52,500 bases of DNA, taken from Paulinella micropora. Lineage: Eukaryota > Cercozoa > Imbricatea > Euglyphida > Paulinellidae. Under the pieces are notes generated by a model, which saw nothing but the letters and a program-made list of their open reading frames with translations, did no database searches and was not told where the DNA came from. Where the stretch lies: assembly GCA_019918135.1 (NCBI GenBank), contig WBZZ01007033.1:350001-402500 (forward strand), read 5' to 3'. Positions within the stretch are counted from its first letter, which is position 1, and the number at the start of each line of letters is the position of its first letter. The position numbers were made by a program, and so were the translations under genes. Shown one piece after another: positions 32,007 to 42,534 of the stretch.

Positions 32007-33720
32007 CCCCTCTGGGAGAAGAAGGGCCTGAGCTTGGAGCCGTTCAAGGGAGACCCGTTAGTGGAAGACGCCGACCTTGAGCAGCTGTTTGTTCCAAAAC
32101 CCCGGGTGGGGGTGACAGATCCCGGTGAAGGTAAGAAGGCCCAGGATCAGGGGTAGCTTGACAGCTCCGATTCCGACGGCGAAGTGGAGGAAGCGACCTC
32201 GGAGCAGGAAGCAGTGAAAGCCGAGAAAGAGGCCCCCGATCCCGACCCGGAAACAATAGGGGAGTTGAAGGGAAGGTGGGTTAAGACCCCAGCCACTCAG
32301 TGGGGCTGGGCTTGGGCCAAGAAGACCTATGGGGTGGGTTACCGGGACAAGGTCCGACGAGGCCAGGTGCAAGACGTGAGCGAAGCCATATGGGTTAAGA
32401 AGCAGAAGAAGAACGGACTGGCCCACTGGGTAAAGTTTGAGGATGACGACTCCCCAGACCGTATGTTGGACTCGGAGATCGTCAAGTACCTTGCCGACGG
32501 TCCGGAGACCGCCCATGCCGCCACGTTCACTAGACCGGTGAGTGAGAAGCAAGCCGACGAGCTAGGGTACTGGGATGGCGCCCGAGCAGAGGAGATGGCC
32601 ACGCTCTGGGAGAAAGGTTGCTTCCGGAGAGTCTGAGGAGACTTAGTAGACAAGAAAGACATTTGTGAAGGCCGGTTCGTTGATGCCACCAAAGAGGCCG
32701 GGGGAGAGATCCTGAAGTTCAAAAGCCGATGGACGGCCAAGGGGTTTTCCATGATACAGGGATGGCATTTTGGGAAAAGTGACTTCCCAACCCCGTGTGC
32801 TCTTACCATCTTGATGCTTTTCGCCCTAACGGTATTCTTTGGCTTAGTCTTGTCAAAGTGGGACGTTGGCACCGCGTACACAGAGGCGTCTGCAGCTGAG
32901 CACGGGTATCGCCCCAGTTACATCGTACCACCGTTTGGTTTAGAAGAGCCGGGGTATGTGTGGGAAATGCTTAAAGCCCTCTATGGCAGACCGGAAGCGG
33001 GCCGCAAATGGTGGGGTACAAGCTAGTCCCGTTCTTAGAAGGTTTGGGCTTTAAGGCTCATGTCGCTTTCCCTTGCTTCTTTTGGCGTTGGCTACCCGGT
33101 AAGGACAAACCGGACTTTGTGTTCATGCACGTCGACGACATGATAGGAGCATTCAATGGTAAGGATGTAGAAGCGGAGTTCTTAGCTGCCGGTAAGAAGG
33201 CCTTTAGGGTCTTTAAGCAAGAGGCGCCGACCGGGGTGGTAGGCTTGAACATCGAAGATAAGGAAGACTGTCGGTTAGGCCGTACGATCAAGATCTCTCA
33301 GGAGGACTTTATCAGGGAGGCCATTGAGAAGCTACAGTGCACCGGTCTAGCTACTGCCGATTCGCCGTGGTTGATGCCGGGAGTGCGAGCCGGTAAGCAA
33401 TCCGTGTTAGAGCAGTTCTCACCGCAGCACATCGTGGGTGTCCTCTTGTGGACACGCATCACTCGGCACGAGGTCTTGGGCCCAATAGGGGAGGTAGCTA
33501 CCCATGCCTCGAAGCATGAGTTGTTCAATTACCAGCAAGCCGAACAGATCATGAGGCATCTCAGTGGCACCCGATCTAAAGGCATTCGCTTTACCAAGGC
33601 GGATGGCACCCGCTTGATGTCGTGGGCCGACTCAAGTTGTAAAGGTACGCCTGATGACCGCCGAGCTCGCTTAGCGGGCTTTCATTTCTTCTGGGAGGCT
33701 CTGTGCTTTCCTTTTGCCTG
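32007..33720 (+). pseudogene. Element 2 linker and reverse transcriptase
   Basis: A charged linker (32184-32636) ends in a TGA at 32634. RT continues: ILKFKSRWTAKGFSMIQGW, SKWDVGTAYTEASA (first catalytic Asp), LKALYGRPEAGRKWW, then after a shift near 33015 frame 33008-33721 with PCFFWRWL, DFVFMHVDDMIGAF (the DD pair) and IRFTKADGTRLMSWADSS leading into RNase H. Stops at 32004, about 32157 and 32634 and two shifts show loss of function. Confidence 0.88.
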
Positions 33721-34248
33721 AAGCGAAACGTATCGGTGGCCCCACAAAAGGGGACAGCATTGAAAGCGCGAGTAGAGGAGAAGGCTAAGGCTACGATCGA
33801 TGAGCTGGTGGCGTCCGCGCCGGGAGGTGGGGAGTGCCAAGAGGCGGCGGCAGGCGAGTGTCTGGTGCCGGCGGCGCCGGAAGCCTCATCCTGCGAGGCC
33901 GAGGTGTACGCAATGGTGGAGGCGTACCACGGGCAGGATAAAATCATCAATTTTGTACAGGGCATCGCTGGCGGACGGGTCGCCGACGCGCTGGGGCCGT
34001 ACGGGTGGGGGCAGCCCCCCATCTTGTACGGCGACAATCAGGGAGCGTTAGATCTTGCTGAAACTAATGTGTTTGCTAGGAAACTAGGACATGTGGACCT
34101 GCGGTGTGCTATTGTGAACCAGAAGGTGGAGGCTGGCCTCGTCATCAACGAGAAGGTGGGCTCCAACGACAACCTGGCCGACATCAATACCAAGGCCATG
34201 CGGGGGGAGCAGTACAACCGCCGCGTCCGGCATGTGGCGAAGGACTAA
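33700..34248 (+). pseudogene. Element 2 RNase H
   Basis: The frame after a shift near 33700 contains SSCEAEVYAMVEAYHG (Glu), ILYGDNQGALDLAETNVF (Asp), RKLGHVDLRCAIVNQKVEAG and SNDNLADINTKAMRGEQYN, the normal C-terminal order of Copia RNase H. An Ala/Glu-rich insert (about 33770-33890) separates the first strands from the Glu motif. Ends at a TAA at 34246-34248. Confidence 0.85.
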
Positions 34249-34620
34249 AGACTCGGGGAACCGTTCCCTCTCAGAGGGACGACCCTCCCGACAGCAGGAC
34301 TTTCTACAACGTTGACTCTTGGGTAGGACTCTTGTTAGATTTCTCGATAGCAAGGGAATAGAGATTAGTAATTATTTGACTAGATTGCCGAACTCCACAT
34401 GTCGGGGAGACGTAGGCTAGCACCTCTGCTTTCTTATAGTAGTATTTTATGCACTGTTGTGCTTATTGCGCTTTAGTTGTTAATAGTGTAGCTATATTGC
34501 CGAACTCCACAGAAGACGTAGGATAGCTCACTTTGCGCTTTGCTTATTTGCGTAATCTACTTGTTAGTTGCGCGTTGCATTGTGGACACTGACTCGTAAG
34601 GGAGTATAATTAAGGGGAAG
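34249..34620 (+). other. Element 2 3' UTR with two direct repeats and polypurine tract
   Basis: Non-coding. A motif of about 35 bp (TTGCCGAACTCCACA, then AGACGTAGG) occurs at about 34384-34422 and 34492-34527. Ends in TTAAGGGGAAG, the polypurine tract, directly before the 3' LTR. Confidence 0.7.
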
Positions 34621-34981
34621 CATTGGACAATTAATTAGACCCTTCCTCCTCAACTACGTCAGTGTTGCTATTTGGTACGTTAGCAATATTCGTTACGTTA
34701 GTAGTATTATTAGTTATTAATACAGTCACAAGTTTAGAGTACCTTTTCTGGTACTGGTAGCACTAGCTTTTTACCATTACCATTACTAGTATTACCCATA
34801 TCATGCAGTTTCGTGTGTCATTTTCTGGAGCTACATCTTTTGTGTGACGTAGTCAGTTTGACTGGCGGGAATTGTTTCATTATTGTTAAATTCTTCTGCG
34901 TGGGAAGCAGTTAGCAGTTAGCAGGGGGACGCACCTAGTTCCGGTCGCAGTTTGCAGAAGTCGCGAGGGTTTTCTTCCAAC
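34621..34981 (+). repeat. Element 2 3' LTR
   Basis: 361 bp, collinear with 16000-16354 with scattered substitutions and small indels, for instance a duplicated TAGCAG near 34910. Followed by TGTATT, the right copy of the target duplication. Confidence 0.9.
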
Positions 34982-34987
34982 TGTATT

Positions 34988-35790
34988 AATACTATCACCT
35001 AATTCACTTCCCAAGAGAGGAGCGTAGGGCCAACACTATCACTACGTGTTCAAAGTGGTAATAGCTGCATTTTGTGACCTGCATTAGCTTACTGCACTGC
35101 CTAATCGAAATATATGAATATGACTATCGTACCGTCAAGCATGTAGAAAATATTGATACTAACTTGTTGAGTGGCCCCCGAAAGTTAAGTGTGAAAGGAA
35201 ATAGAGTCAATCGGGAATCCAAAAACAAAAACCACTTGAAAGTCTACTTCGATTTCATCTTGAAGACGTGAAAATCGTACTTCTTACAGTTGTAAGGTTT
35301 GCGTAAACGTTTGGGTTGGTCGGGAATGTAGCCTTTATTCCTGAAGTTGAGCTTAGCTTACTTCATTTTTTCCAGACTTGTTTTAACAACTCCAACCGCT
35401 ACACAACTCGTGATAGCACTTAATTATTCCAGTTCTCAGAATTTTCATTGTTTCGAAAGGGATATTAATATATAGTCTGTCAAGAGTATAGTAAATAAAC
35501 TGTAATTGACCATCCCAGCCTCTTTTATTAATACAACCTACCCTGTTCTCGTAAGTATTTTGATCAAATGACAGCAGTGTATGTATTCATTTGAATGCCG
35601 GTTGGCAATTTCCTCACAGGAGGCTAGTCAAGACTTATTAAAATACAAATTATTTGACAGTAGACGACTGGGAGCTTAAGGGGAGATGAATACAATAAAA
35701 AGGAGCAGAACACTTCTGAGCAGTCCAAATTCTAAATTTAAGAGCAGACCTTGCGCTGTCTCGATGTATTAATATGAATAACAGACGGAG
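34988..35790. other. Non-coding stretch right of element 2
   Basis: About 800 bp, AT-rich, no frame resembling a gene and no clear repeat. Confidence 0.55.
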
Positions 35791-36600
35791 GTATGAAGAA
35801 GGAGAAGAAGAAGAAGAAGAAGAGGAGGAGGAGGAGGAGGAGAAGAAGAAGGGGGAGGAGGAGGAGGAAGAAGAAGAGGAGCAAACTGATAGTAGTAGTT
35901 GTAGTAGTAGCAGTAGTAGCAGTAGCAGTAGTAGTAGTAGTAGTAGTTAGTAGTAGTAGTGGTAGTAGTGGTAGTAGTAGTAGTAGTTGTAGTAGTAGTA
36001 GTAAAAGAAGAAAGAAGGAGAAGAAGAGGAAGAAGAAGGAGAAGAAGAAGAAGAAAAGAAGAAGGAGGAGAAGAAGGAATAAGGAAGAAGCAGCAGCAGA
36101 TGAAGAAGAAGGAGGAGGGAGGAGGAGGAGGAAGGAGGAGGAAGAGGAGAAGGAGAAGAAGAAGAAGAGGAGGAAGAAGAAGACGGAGAAGAAGAAGAGA
36201 AAAAAAAAAAAAAAAAAAAAAAGAGGCAGGTAAGCGAGGTATATATATATATATATATTATATATATATAATATATATACATATATATACATATATATAA
36301 ATATATACATATAGGTAGGCAGGTAGGTAGGAGGGAAAGAAAGAAGAAAAAAGAAAGAAAGAAAGAAAGAAGGAGGAGGAGGAGAAGAAGGAGGAGGGAG
36401 AAGGAGAAGGAGAAGCAGAAGATGGAGAAGAGGCAGGAGTAGCAGGAGGAGGAGGACGAGCAGCAGCAGAAGCAGAAGCAGAAGAAGAAGAAGAAGAAGG
36501 AGGAGGAGGATTAATAGTCAGCAGCAGCAGCAGAAGAAGAAGAAGAGAGGAAAGAGAGAAAGAAGAAGAAGAAAAGAAAAAGAAGAAGATGACTATCCGC
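35791..36600. repeat. Purine-only GAA/GGA tract of about 800 bp
   Basis: Nearly pure purine on the plus strand, made of GAA, GGA and AGG triplets with a GTA/TAG block at 35887-36003, an A run at about 36202-36222 and an alternating AT stretch at about 36241-36310. Frames through it give only Glu/Lys/Arg or Ser/Phe runs and are not genes. Confidence 0.9.
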
Positions 36601-37094
36601 CATTTTACCAACAAGATGGTTTAGTGTTCATGTAACATATTTCTGAGCATTGGGAATCTTATTACATACGTACGAACAAAGGCCGTACTGTTTCCGAGGA
36701 CTGTCGAAAAGTTGCTTTTTTCAGTCATATATCTGTCCACAGCACATACCGTCCACGAAAGTCTCCGCTCATTCTCGGTTGATCACACTTATCGTCATTG
36801 TGACGACAACCGGTGTGATAACCGCTGTTACATTTTGAGACTCTTCAGTAGAGGACCTCCAAATAACAATATTACACGTAGATACATTATGAATATTTTT
36901 GCTCATGGTGACTTGCACGAAAAGATCTCGAAATAACAATAGCACAAGTAGACCAGTTATGACCTACCTTGCGAAAAAAAAGATGCATGCTTTTGGTGAA
37001 TAGTCCTTTGCGAAAAGTTATGTACCTCGTGCACATCTTCCTTATATTATAAACCCAAGACCTGGGTGAAATAAGATTAGAAAAAACAGAAAAG
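36601..37094. other. Non-coding stretch 3' of ankyrin gene B
   Basis: No gene recognised; likely 3' flank of the minus-strand ankyrin gene. Confidence 0.55.
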
Positions 37095-37908
37095 CTACTG
37101 GACGACGCAACAGGCCCCGCCTGGAGGCTTCAATAACTGCTTTACCTAAACAAGCACGCCCACACACGTTGGAAAAGGCCACAGAAACCAGAACGAAAAA
37201 AAACCATGACTGACAAACGGTAATGCTAGTGACCTCTTTATTGTCACCCTTCCTCGCGACGTCCCAGGCTGTTTGTCCACCGCCTGCTGATGCGTCTCTT
37301 ATTTGAGGATCCGCATTATTGTCCAACAGAAACTTGACAAATGCAACTTTGCCCTTTTCGGCAGCCAAGTGCAAAGGAGTCTCTCCAGACACTGCCTGAG
37401 CATTGACTTCCGCGCCTCCCTTGACCAAAATAGCCCTGCGAGGAAAGGAAATTCAGACAAGATATGGGAGAAACCACACAAAAAGGTACCCTGTATCACA
37501 AAGCCCAAACAATGCTGCCCAATGCAAGGCCGTGAGGCCACCTACATCAGGCAGAAACGTTCATCCACAATTATCAGCTTTTTCGTTCGGTACCTCCGTC
37601 GGTAAGGCTTAAGTCTGCTTTTCTGTCGATCAGCAGTTGTACACAAGGGTCATGTCCTTTGCCGACTGCACGGTGTAGCGGCGTTCGATTCTGTGCACCT
37701 TTAACGTTCACTGAAACCCCACCTACGCAGCAATGTAAGTAATGTATCGAATGGAAAAAAGGTATTTCGGCTGGGTTGAGCTTACTGTTGATGAGCTCTT
37801 CACACTTATCCGTCTCGCCTTTGTAGGCTGAAACAAAACATAGTTGTATACCGTGCAGTTAAATGACACAGATGTACCAGCCTTGTGAAGCGGCGTGTCC
37901 TTAGGCAT
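37095..37908 (-). CDS. Ankyrin-repeat-only protein, complete six-exon gene, 168 aa
   Basis: Exons (minus strand) 37908-37878, 37827-37786, 37722-37594, 37541-37490, 37435-37234 and 37145-37095 join in phase through GT-AG introns of about 50-90 bp and give 169 codons including TAG. The protein starts MPKDTPLHKAAYKGETDKC and contains about five repeats with the usual TPLHxA and GADxN landmarks: RTPLHRAVGKGHD, LTALHWAALFG, GAEVNAQAVSGETPLHLAAE and QTAWDVARKGDNKEVKQLL. Every junction restores a repeat, for example a split Ser codon giving INSGVSVNVKG, which makes the model firm. No signal peptide, membrane segment or other domain, so a soluble protein-interaction adaptor is likely; the target is unknown. 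Divergent from APH-1, with SINEs between them. Confidence 0.93.
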
Positions 37909-38265
37909 TGCTTAGCGACGGGCGAGAATCAGAGAGGTGGAAACTGATTATCTCATATGGGAACTTCCACCTACAGCCAAAGTTCTGTCTACACCACAGA
38001 ATAAAGATAAACACAGATTATCAAGGACAGGGTTCACATTGCAGGATCACAAAACAACCAGACTCTCTGAGTCTCTGCAAGTTGCCATTGCAGCAGACAC
38101 GACATCAAGGGAAACGAAAATAACTGTCGCAGGAAATAAAATCGCAGAGCGCGACGCAGCATGTGCCAATAATTGGCGAGCGCGCCGTACGGACCTGTAA
38201 TTTTTTCATTCCAAACCCGCCAGTAAAAGAAAAAACTTTTATTATTATTATTATTGGCAACTTTT

Positions 38266-38533
38266 GTGGACACCGTGATAGCCCAGTGGTCAAGTTCTAC
38301 CATCTGGGCCCTGTCGCCAGTTCGATTCCCGTCGGTGCCACCAGTATTTTCATTGAACATACCGCTCCGTCTGGACCAGTATTTTCATTGAACATACCGG
38401 TCCGTCTGGAAGTGTTGGAACTGCCCTTGCGGGGGTGTCATTAGAGCTTATCGTCAATTCTTCGTACTCCTCACGGGTGAGACGATGGAGAGGCGAATGT
38501 GCAGAAATGCATCAGCCATTGACAGAGAAGCAC
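38266..38533 (+). mobile_element. SINE copy f with 14-bp target-site duplication
   Basis: Complete head-to-tail copy from GTGGACACCGTGATAGCCC to GAGAAGCAC, with two tandem internal units. Flanked by TATTGGCAACTTTT at 38252-38265 and 38534-38547, a 14-bp target-site duplication as made by LINE-type target-primed insertion. The copy lies in the divergent upstream region of ankyrin gene B and APH-1. Confidence 0.9.
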
Positions 38534-38562
38534 TATTGGCAACTTTTATTATTATTATTATT

Positions 38563-38818
38563 GGCACCGCGATAGCCCAGTGGTTAAGGTTTACCATCTG
38601 GGACCTGTCGCCAATGCGATTCACGTCGGGGCCAGTATTTTCAAAGGATATTTTCTTTGAAAATAATGGTCTGTCTAAGGCTTGGAGCCTTAGAGCTGCC
38701 TTGCGGGGGTGTCAGTAGAGCCTATCGTCAAATCTTCGTACTCCCCTCGCGGGTGAGCGATGGAGGCACATGTGCAGAAATGCATTCGCCATTGACTGAG
38801 AAGCACTATTATTCTTAC

Positions 38819-38870
<52 letters not shown>

Positions 38871-38872
38871 TT
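38563..38872 (+). mobile_element. SINE copy g, closest to the 565 copy
   Basis: Starts GGCACCGCGATAGCCC like the 565 copy, and shares with it a CAGTATT variant downstream of the head rather than the CATTGAACATACCGG unit. This indicates two subfamilies. Ends in a long (ATT)n tail at about 38813-38872, only 33 bp upstream of the APH-1 ATG. Confidence 0.87.
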
Positions 38873-38905
38873 TTCTGAAGGAACGACGACGGAATCTTTT
38901 TTCAG

Positions 38906-40704
38906 ATGACGAATATGCTGTTGTGGGGCTGCATTTTGGTGGCATACGGGTTACTAAATTCTGCAATCTGTTGGTCGCTAACTGTTTCTATTTTGTAGGC
39001 CACCGACCATTATCTTCCTCCTAATGCTGTCTCGCAAATCGCAATTAGTGATTGTCTTCCTCCTTGCGTACGTTGGAATGCATTGCTGACACAAAAACGT
39101 GCACCGCGCATGCAAATATCAACAAGAAGATACATGTGCATGTTTGGAAGTTTTACTTTTGAATATGATTTCAGTTTTGCAACGTGCACATCTCAAACAT
39201 CCAAGCAAGAATTGTTAGAGCATTTGAATTCATAAGAGAGCACAAGAAAATTGCTCAGAACAAGGCAAACGCAAGCGCATAAGGGAGAGGCTGATTGAGA
39301 AAAATATAAATTGACGACAGTGCTCATGCGTCCGTCATGATCACTGTGCACGTTAAAGATCTTTCTTTCTTTCGTTCTTTCCTCTCCTCTCCTGTCCTGT
39401 CCTTTCTTTTCTTTCCCGTTCTTTCTTTCTGTCATCTCAGGAGACAATGGTAGATGATAGGCCGCGCATATATTCTGATTAAATTTGATCGTGCAGGATC
39501 AAGAAAGAAAGCAAGAAAGAAAGAAAGAAAGAAAGGAGAAAGAGAGAATAGACAGAAAGAAAGGGTTTTCAAAAAGTGCCCCACAGTATCGGTGCGAAGG
39601 AAACGTGTGAATGTGGGCTGGCGTTACCCTATGGATGATGCCCTGTTGCTTTATATCAGGGCTTTCATCTGGGTTGCGTCTTTTCTTGTAACTTCCATTC
39701 TATGGTCCATCTTTAGCAGGTCCAACATCCCCTTCGTATTTCTTCATTATTGTCTTTTTGAACATCGCAGAGGGCTTGGATTCGAAGATGACTGGTTCAC
39801 AATTCTCCTCGGTACCTTTCATGCTTTTCTTATTCTTGCGAAATGTCTGTTTTTTTTGCAATTAATTTGTTTGCTGGTTTGGTAATCAGGTGTCTTGTGC
39901 CAGGAGGTATCGCGTCTCCTCTTTTGCAATCTCTACATGTAAGTCTGACTAATTTTTGCTCTTCTATTTGGTGCTTCTGATCCGACTTGGACGACTCATG
40001 GACAGGCGTTTCGAGAACACGTTCACAGTCGTTTCCACAAATGCAGTAGCCTTCCCAATCGTCGACTTCTACTGTGGACTTGGTCCGAGCTTAAGTTCTA
40101 CTTAACACTTATTTCTGGCTGGGGTCTGTGGTGTGTAGCTGGTGGCCTAGGGTTTGGAGTTGCCAACAGTGTCATGATTTACGGCACAGTGATCTCGTAT
40201 GCCGATGGGCCCGGCGTGTACTACGCCGACACTTGCTCTATCTTTAACGCATTCGTACTCTCCGGTTGCAATCTCTTTTCCAGCTATTACCATACGTTCA
40301 AAACTATTGCTGTTTAGCGTGGCTCGGCTTGGCGTTCTGCCTGCTTCATATTGGACTCATGATCATTGCACTCGACGGTCATGCCCCTCCAACCTCCAGT
40401 GCAGCAAGTTGTGGTTGTGTCCAGCGATCCGTCGGCGGTCCCCTCACAAGTTCCTGGCGGTTCTTGCAATCCATCTACTGGCTGCGGAGCTGGTCACTCC
40501 TCCGCGTTGTCTATGCTCTTCCACTTGCCTCCCTGTGTCGCAGACCTCGTTGAACCTGTCCAAAAACGGATGCCTCTACTCCATCCCTCTGGTATCAACC
40601 TGTCCTTATACTTTGCAATATAGTCCTTGTATGTCTTGCAGATTTTCGGGATCGTCTTCGCCACAGGTCCCAGACATTTCTGTATCAACCAAGATAGAAT
40701 ATAG
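38906..40704 (+). CDS. APH1: APH-1, gamma-secretase subunit
   Basis: Scaffold subunit of the presenilin/gamma-secretase intramembrane protease, seven membrane spans. Exons: 38906-38983 (MLLWGCILVAYGLLNSA, span 1), 39587-39719 (span 2, RAFIWVASFLVTSILW), 39771-39811, 39890-39938 (VLCQEVSRLLF), 40006-40082, 40139-40264 (GGLGFGVANS, span 4), 40318-40377, 40425-40492, 40544-40591 and 40642-40704 (TAG). From exon 2 on, every GT-AG junction is in phase. The span 4 glycine motif reads GxxxG with the third Gly replaced by Ser. The conserved His of spans 5 and 6 are present in FCLLHIGLM and LAIHLLAAEL. The exon 1 to 2 junction is unresolved: the 38983 donor is phase 0 but the 39587 acceptor needs phase 1, so a small exon or another site is missed. 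The 5' edge lies after TTTTCAG, so a 5' UTR intron is possible. Confidence 0.85.
39360..39562. repeat. Pyrimidine (CTTT)n and purine (GAAA)n arms in APH-1 intron 1
   Basis: A CTTT/CTGTCC-rich tract at about 39360-39432 faces an AAAG-rich tract at about 39498-39562, separated by about 65 bp. They are complementary in composition and could pair. The rest of the intron, 38984-39586, shows no clear feature. Confidence 0.7.
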
Positions 40705-41422
40705 GCACCACCCAGAAATAAGTCATGGCATACAAGCGAGGTGCTGGAGAGTATACTGCAAACATCGCTTGTTTTCTGCACGCTTTGTAGGAGCTTGGAC
40801 TTGGCATGTCATTTCCAGAAATGACTATCACAGCAAGCAGCGCTTTGATTAATATTTTTGGTGAAAGCAGTTTTATTGAAATACTACCACAGAGTACATT
40901 ATGGTTTGGAACCACACACGGACTATCTCCTTACTGGGAACCTACACGTCTTCGAACCTGTTGTAGTTTCAAAGGGGACATTCAACCTCGCTTCATCAAA
41001 CAAAATGCAACAACACACCTCTCAAAGTTTCAGTAAAATTGTACATATATTACTGGGTACATTTAAGTGTCAAACTCAACCATCGAATTTGAATCATATA
41101 AGTTAAGAGCACGATTTCAGGTTAGTTGAAAGAATTCAAATTAGCTCAATTTAACTGCTATATCCGTGCTTTCAGTCGATTGACAAATGAAGAGAGAAAC
41201 TAAAAGAGAGTGTAGAGTGAGATTCTCTGTCCTCTATGTTGCAATGTTTGAATGTTTTTGTTAGATAGAAGTAGTCCTTGAGACTTTCTCTGATTTTTTG
41301 TTCTTCTTACTCAAATTGATTTCTCCTTTTCTATATTGTAACAGTTATGAGGCACTAGGAGCTACACACAGATAGTAATAGAGAAGCCAGAGAAGGTCTC
41401 CGGAGGCTTGACTCTGAGAAGT
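40705..41422. other. Non-coding stretch 3' of APH-1
   Basis: Probably APH-1 3' UTR and intergenic DNA. Short frames here resemble nothing known. Confidence 0.5.
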
Positions 41423-41520
41423 TGTTAGACTTATTAATATATTAATTAGGTTAGACAGTACGGCCCGGCATATGTAATGCGTGTCGTAAGACGCATTACT
41501 TGTGTCCTGCCTAACCCGTA
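41423..41520 (+). repeat. LTR fragment related to element 1 U3
   Basis: TGTTAGACTTATTAATATA through GCCCGGCATATGTAATG to TGTGTCCTGCC matches the first roughly 95 bases of the element 1 LTR (minus orientation there, plus here) with about 80 percent identity by eye. Similarity is lost after it. A perfect inverted repeat GTAATGCGT/ACGCATTAC sits where element 1 has GTAATG/CATTAC. No coding DNA of that family lies next to it. Confidence 0.7.
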
Positions 41521-42534
41521 CCCGCTCTTTGTCTTGGTGCGTTCTGTTAGACTACTATTATTACAACAATAATCTATGTATCAGACTGAGCAGTTTAACA
41601 ACAGGCCAAAATCACTACCGTTGAAATTTTACTGTTTTTGACCTGCCTATTAGATTCTCCTCTGCACGACGTTTCGACTTCACTAACTAGTTTTATTTCG
41701 TCCAGGAATGACTTCAAACGATTTAATCAAAGTTTTTACGACAGTTACTATTTTCCCACTCTCTACTGCCTTTTCCCCCGATTTCCCGAAAAACGCAAGT
41801 TACGGTAAATTTGTGGACACACAGTCAACAGAACGGAAAATAATATTTGCCTCACAATCACTGCACACCACTTCTGACTGTGAAAGACTTTTCCAAAAGC
41901 GAATTTCTGACACTTGAACCTACAACTTGAAATTAAAGCACTCCTTCAAGTGCTACACCAGCATTTTCAAGTGTCACGCAATACCAACTCACAATCTATG
42001 TTCAACAGCAATCGTACTTTGCAACCAAAGTCTGCAAACAAGTAGATATCTACGTAAATAAACGAAGTGACCTCTCAGCTATTTACTGATATTATTTCAC
42101 CTACTCTCAGGAGTTAGGGGTTTTTGCAGCCATAGAGACTTTGAATAAGAGCTCGTTGTGTATTTATCACTTGGGGTTGTATCCAAACTCACAATTCGAA
42201 TTTTCGTTTCAAGTGGAAACTGCACACACGAGTTTTGTGTGATCTGTCGACAGATTGATTTGAAAGCACTCCTACAAGGAAGGTACTACTTAACGAACGT
42301 GGGAGATTAGAAGTAATAAAAAACACATATGTGAGACAGATCATTCACCTGTCTTTGCATTTTTGTGTCGTCTCTCTGCTCTTCTACACTTTATGCAGTC
42401 AACCAATACAGTATGTGTCTGGTTTCGTTTGTGTTAGGGTCACCTCCTTATCACCCAGCAAGATTATCCTCTCTGCTGCTCATCGTGCTCTACAAGTGTA
42501 CCCACACTACCTGGCCTACCCCTCGTGACGTGGA
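41521..42534. other. Non-coding stretch
   Basis: About 1 kb, AT-rich. The first part may be the remainder of the LTR seen at 41423, but it cannot be aligned with confidence. No gene recognised. Confidence 0.5.

Larger units (their letters stand above)
16000..34981 (+). mobile_element. Element 2: Copia-type LTR retrotransposon, split by nested elements
   Basis: Outer LTRs at 16000-16354 and 34621-34981 share nearly all their sequence and are flanked by TGTATT on both sides (15994-15999 and 34982-34987). Plus-strand order is 5' LTR, primer-binding site, leader repeats, Gag (17607-20315), foreign DNA (20655 to about 31373), integrase remainder, RT, RNase H, polypurine tract AAGGGGAAG (34612-34620), 3' LTR. 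Protease and the N-terminal part of integrase are missing, so the interruption came with a deletion of about 1 kb or more. Several stops and shifts show the copy is dead. Confidence 0.9.

Noticed and set aside
35738..36614. Poly-Ser/Leu/Phe and Lys/Arg/Glu proteins
   Set aside because: They are translations of the purine tract on either strand, with no stable composition or motif.
40494..40781. Minus-strand ORF of 95 codons
   Set aside because: It overlaps APH-1 exons 9 and 10 antisense and is a shadow of that coding region.
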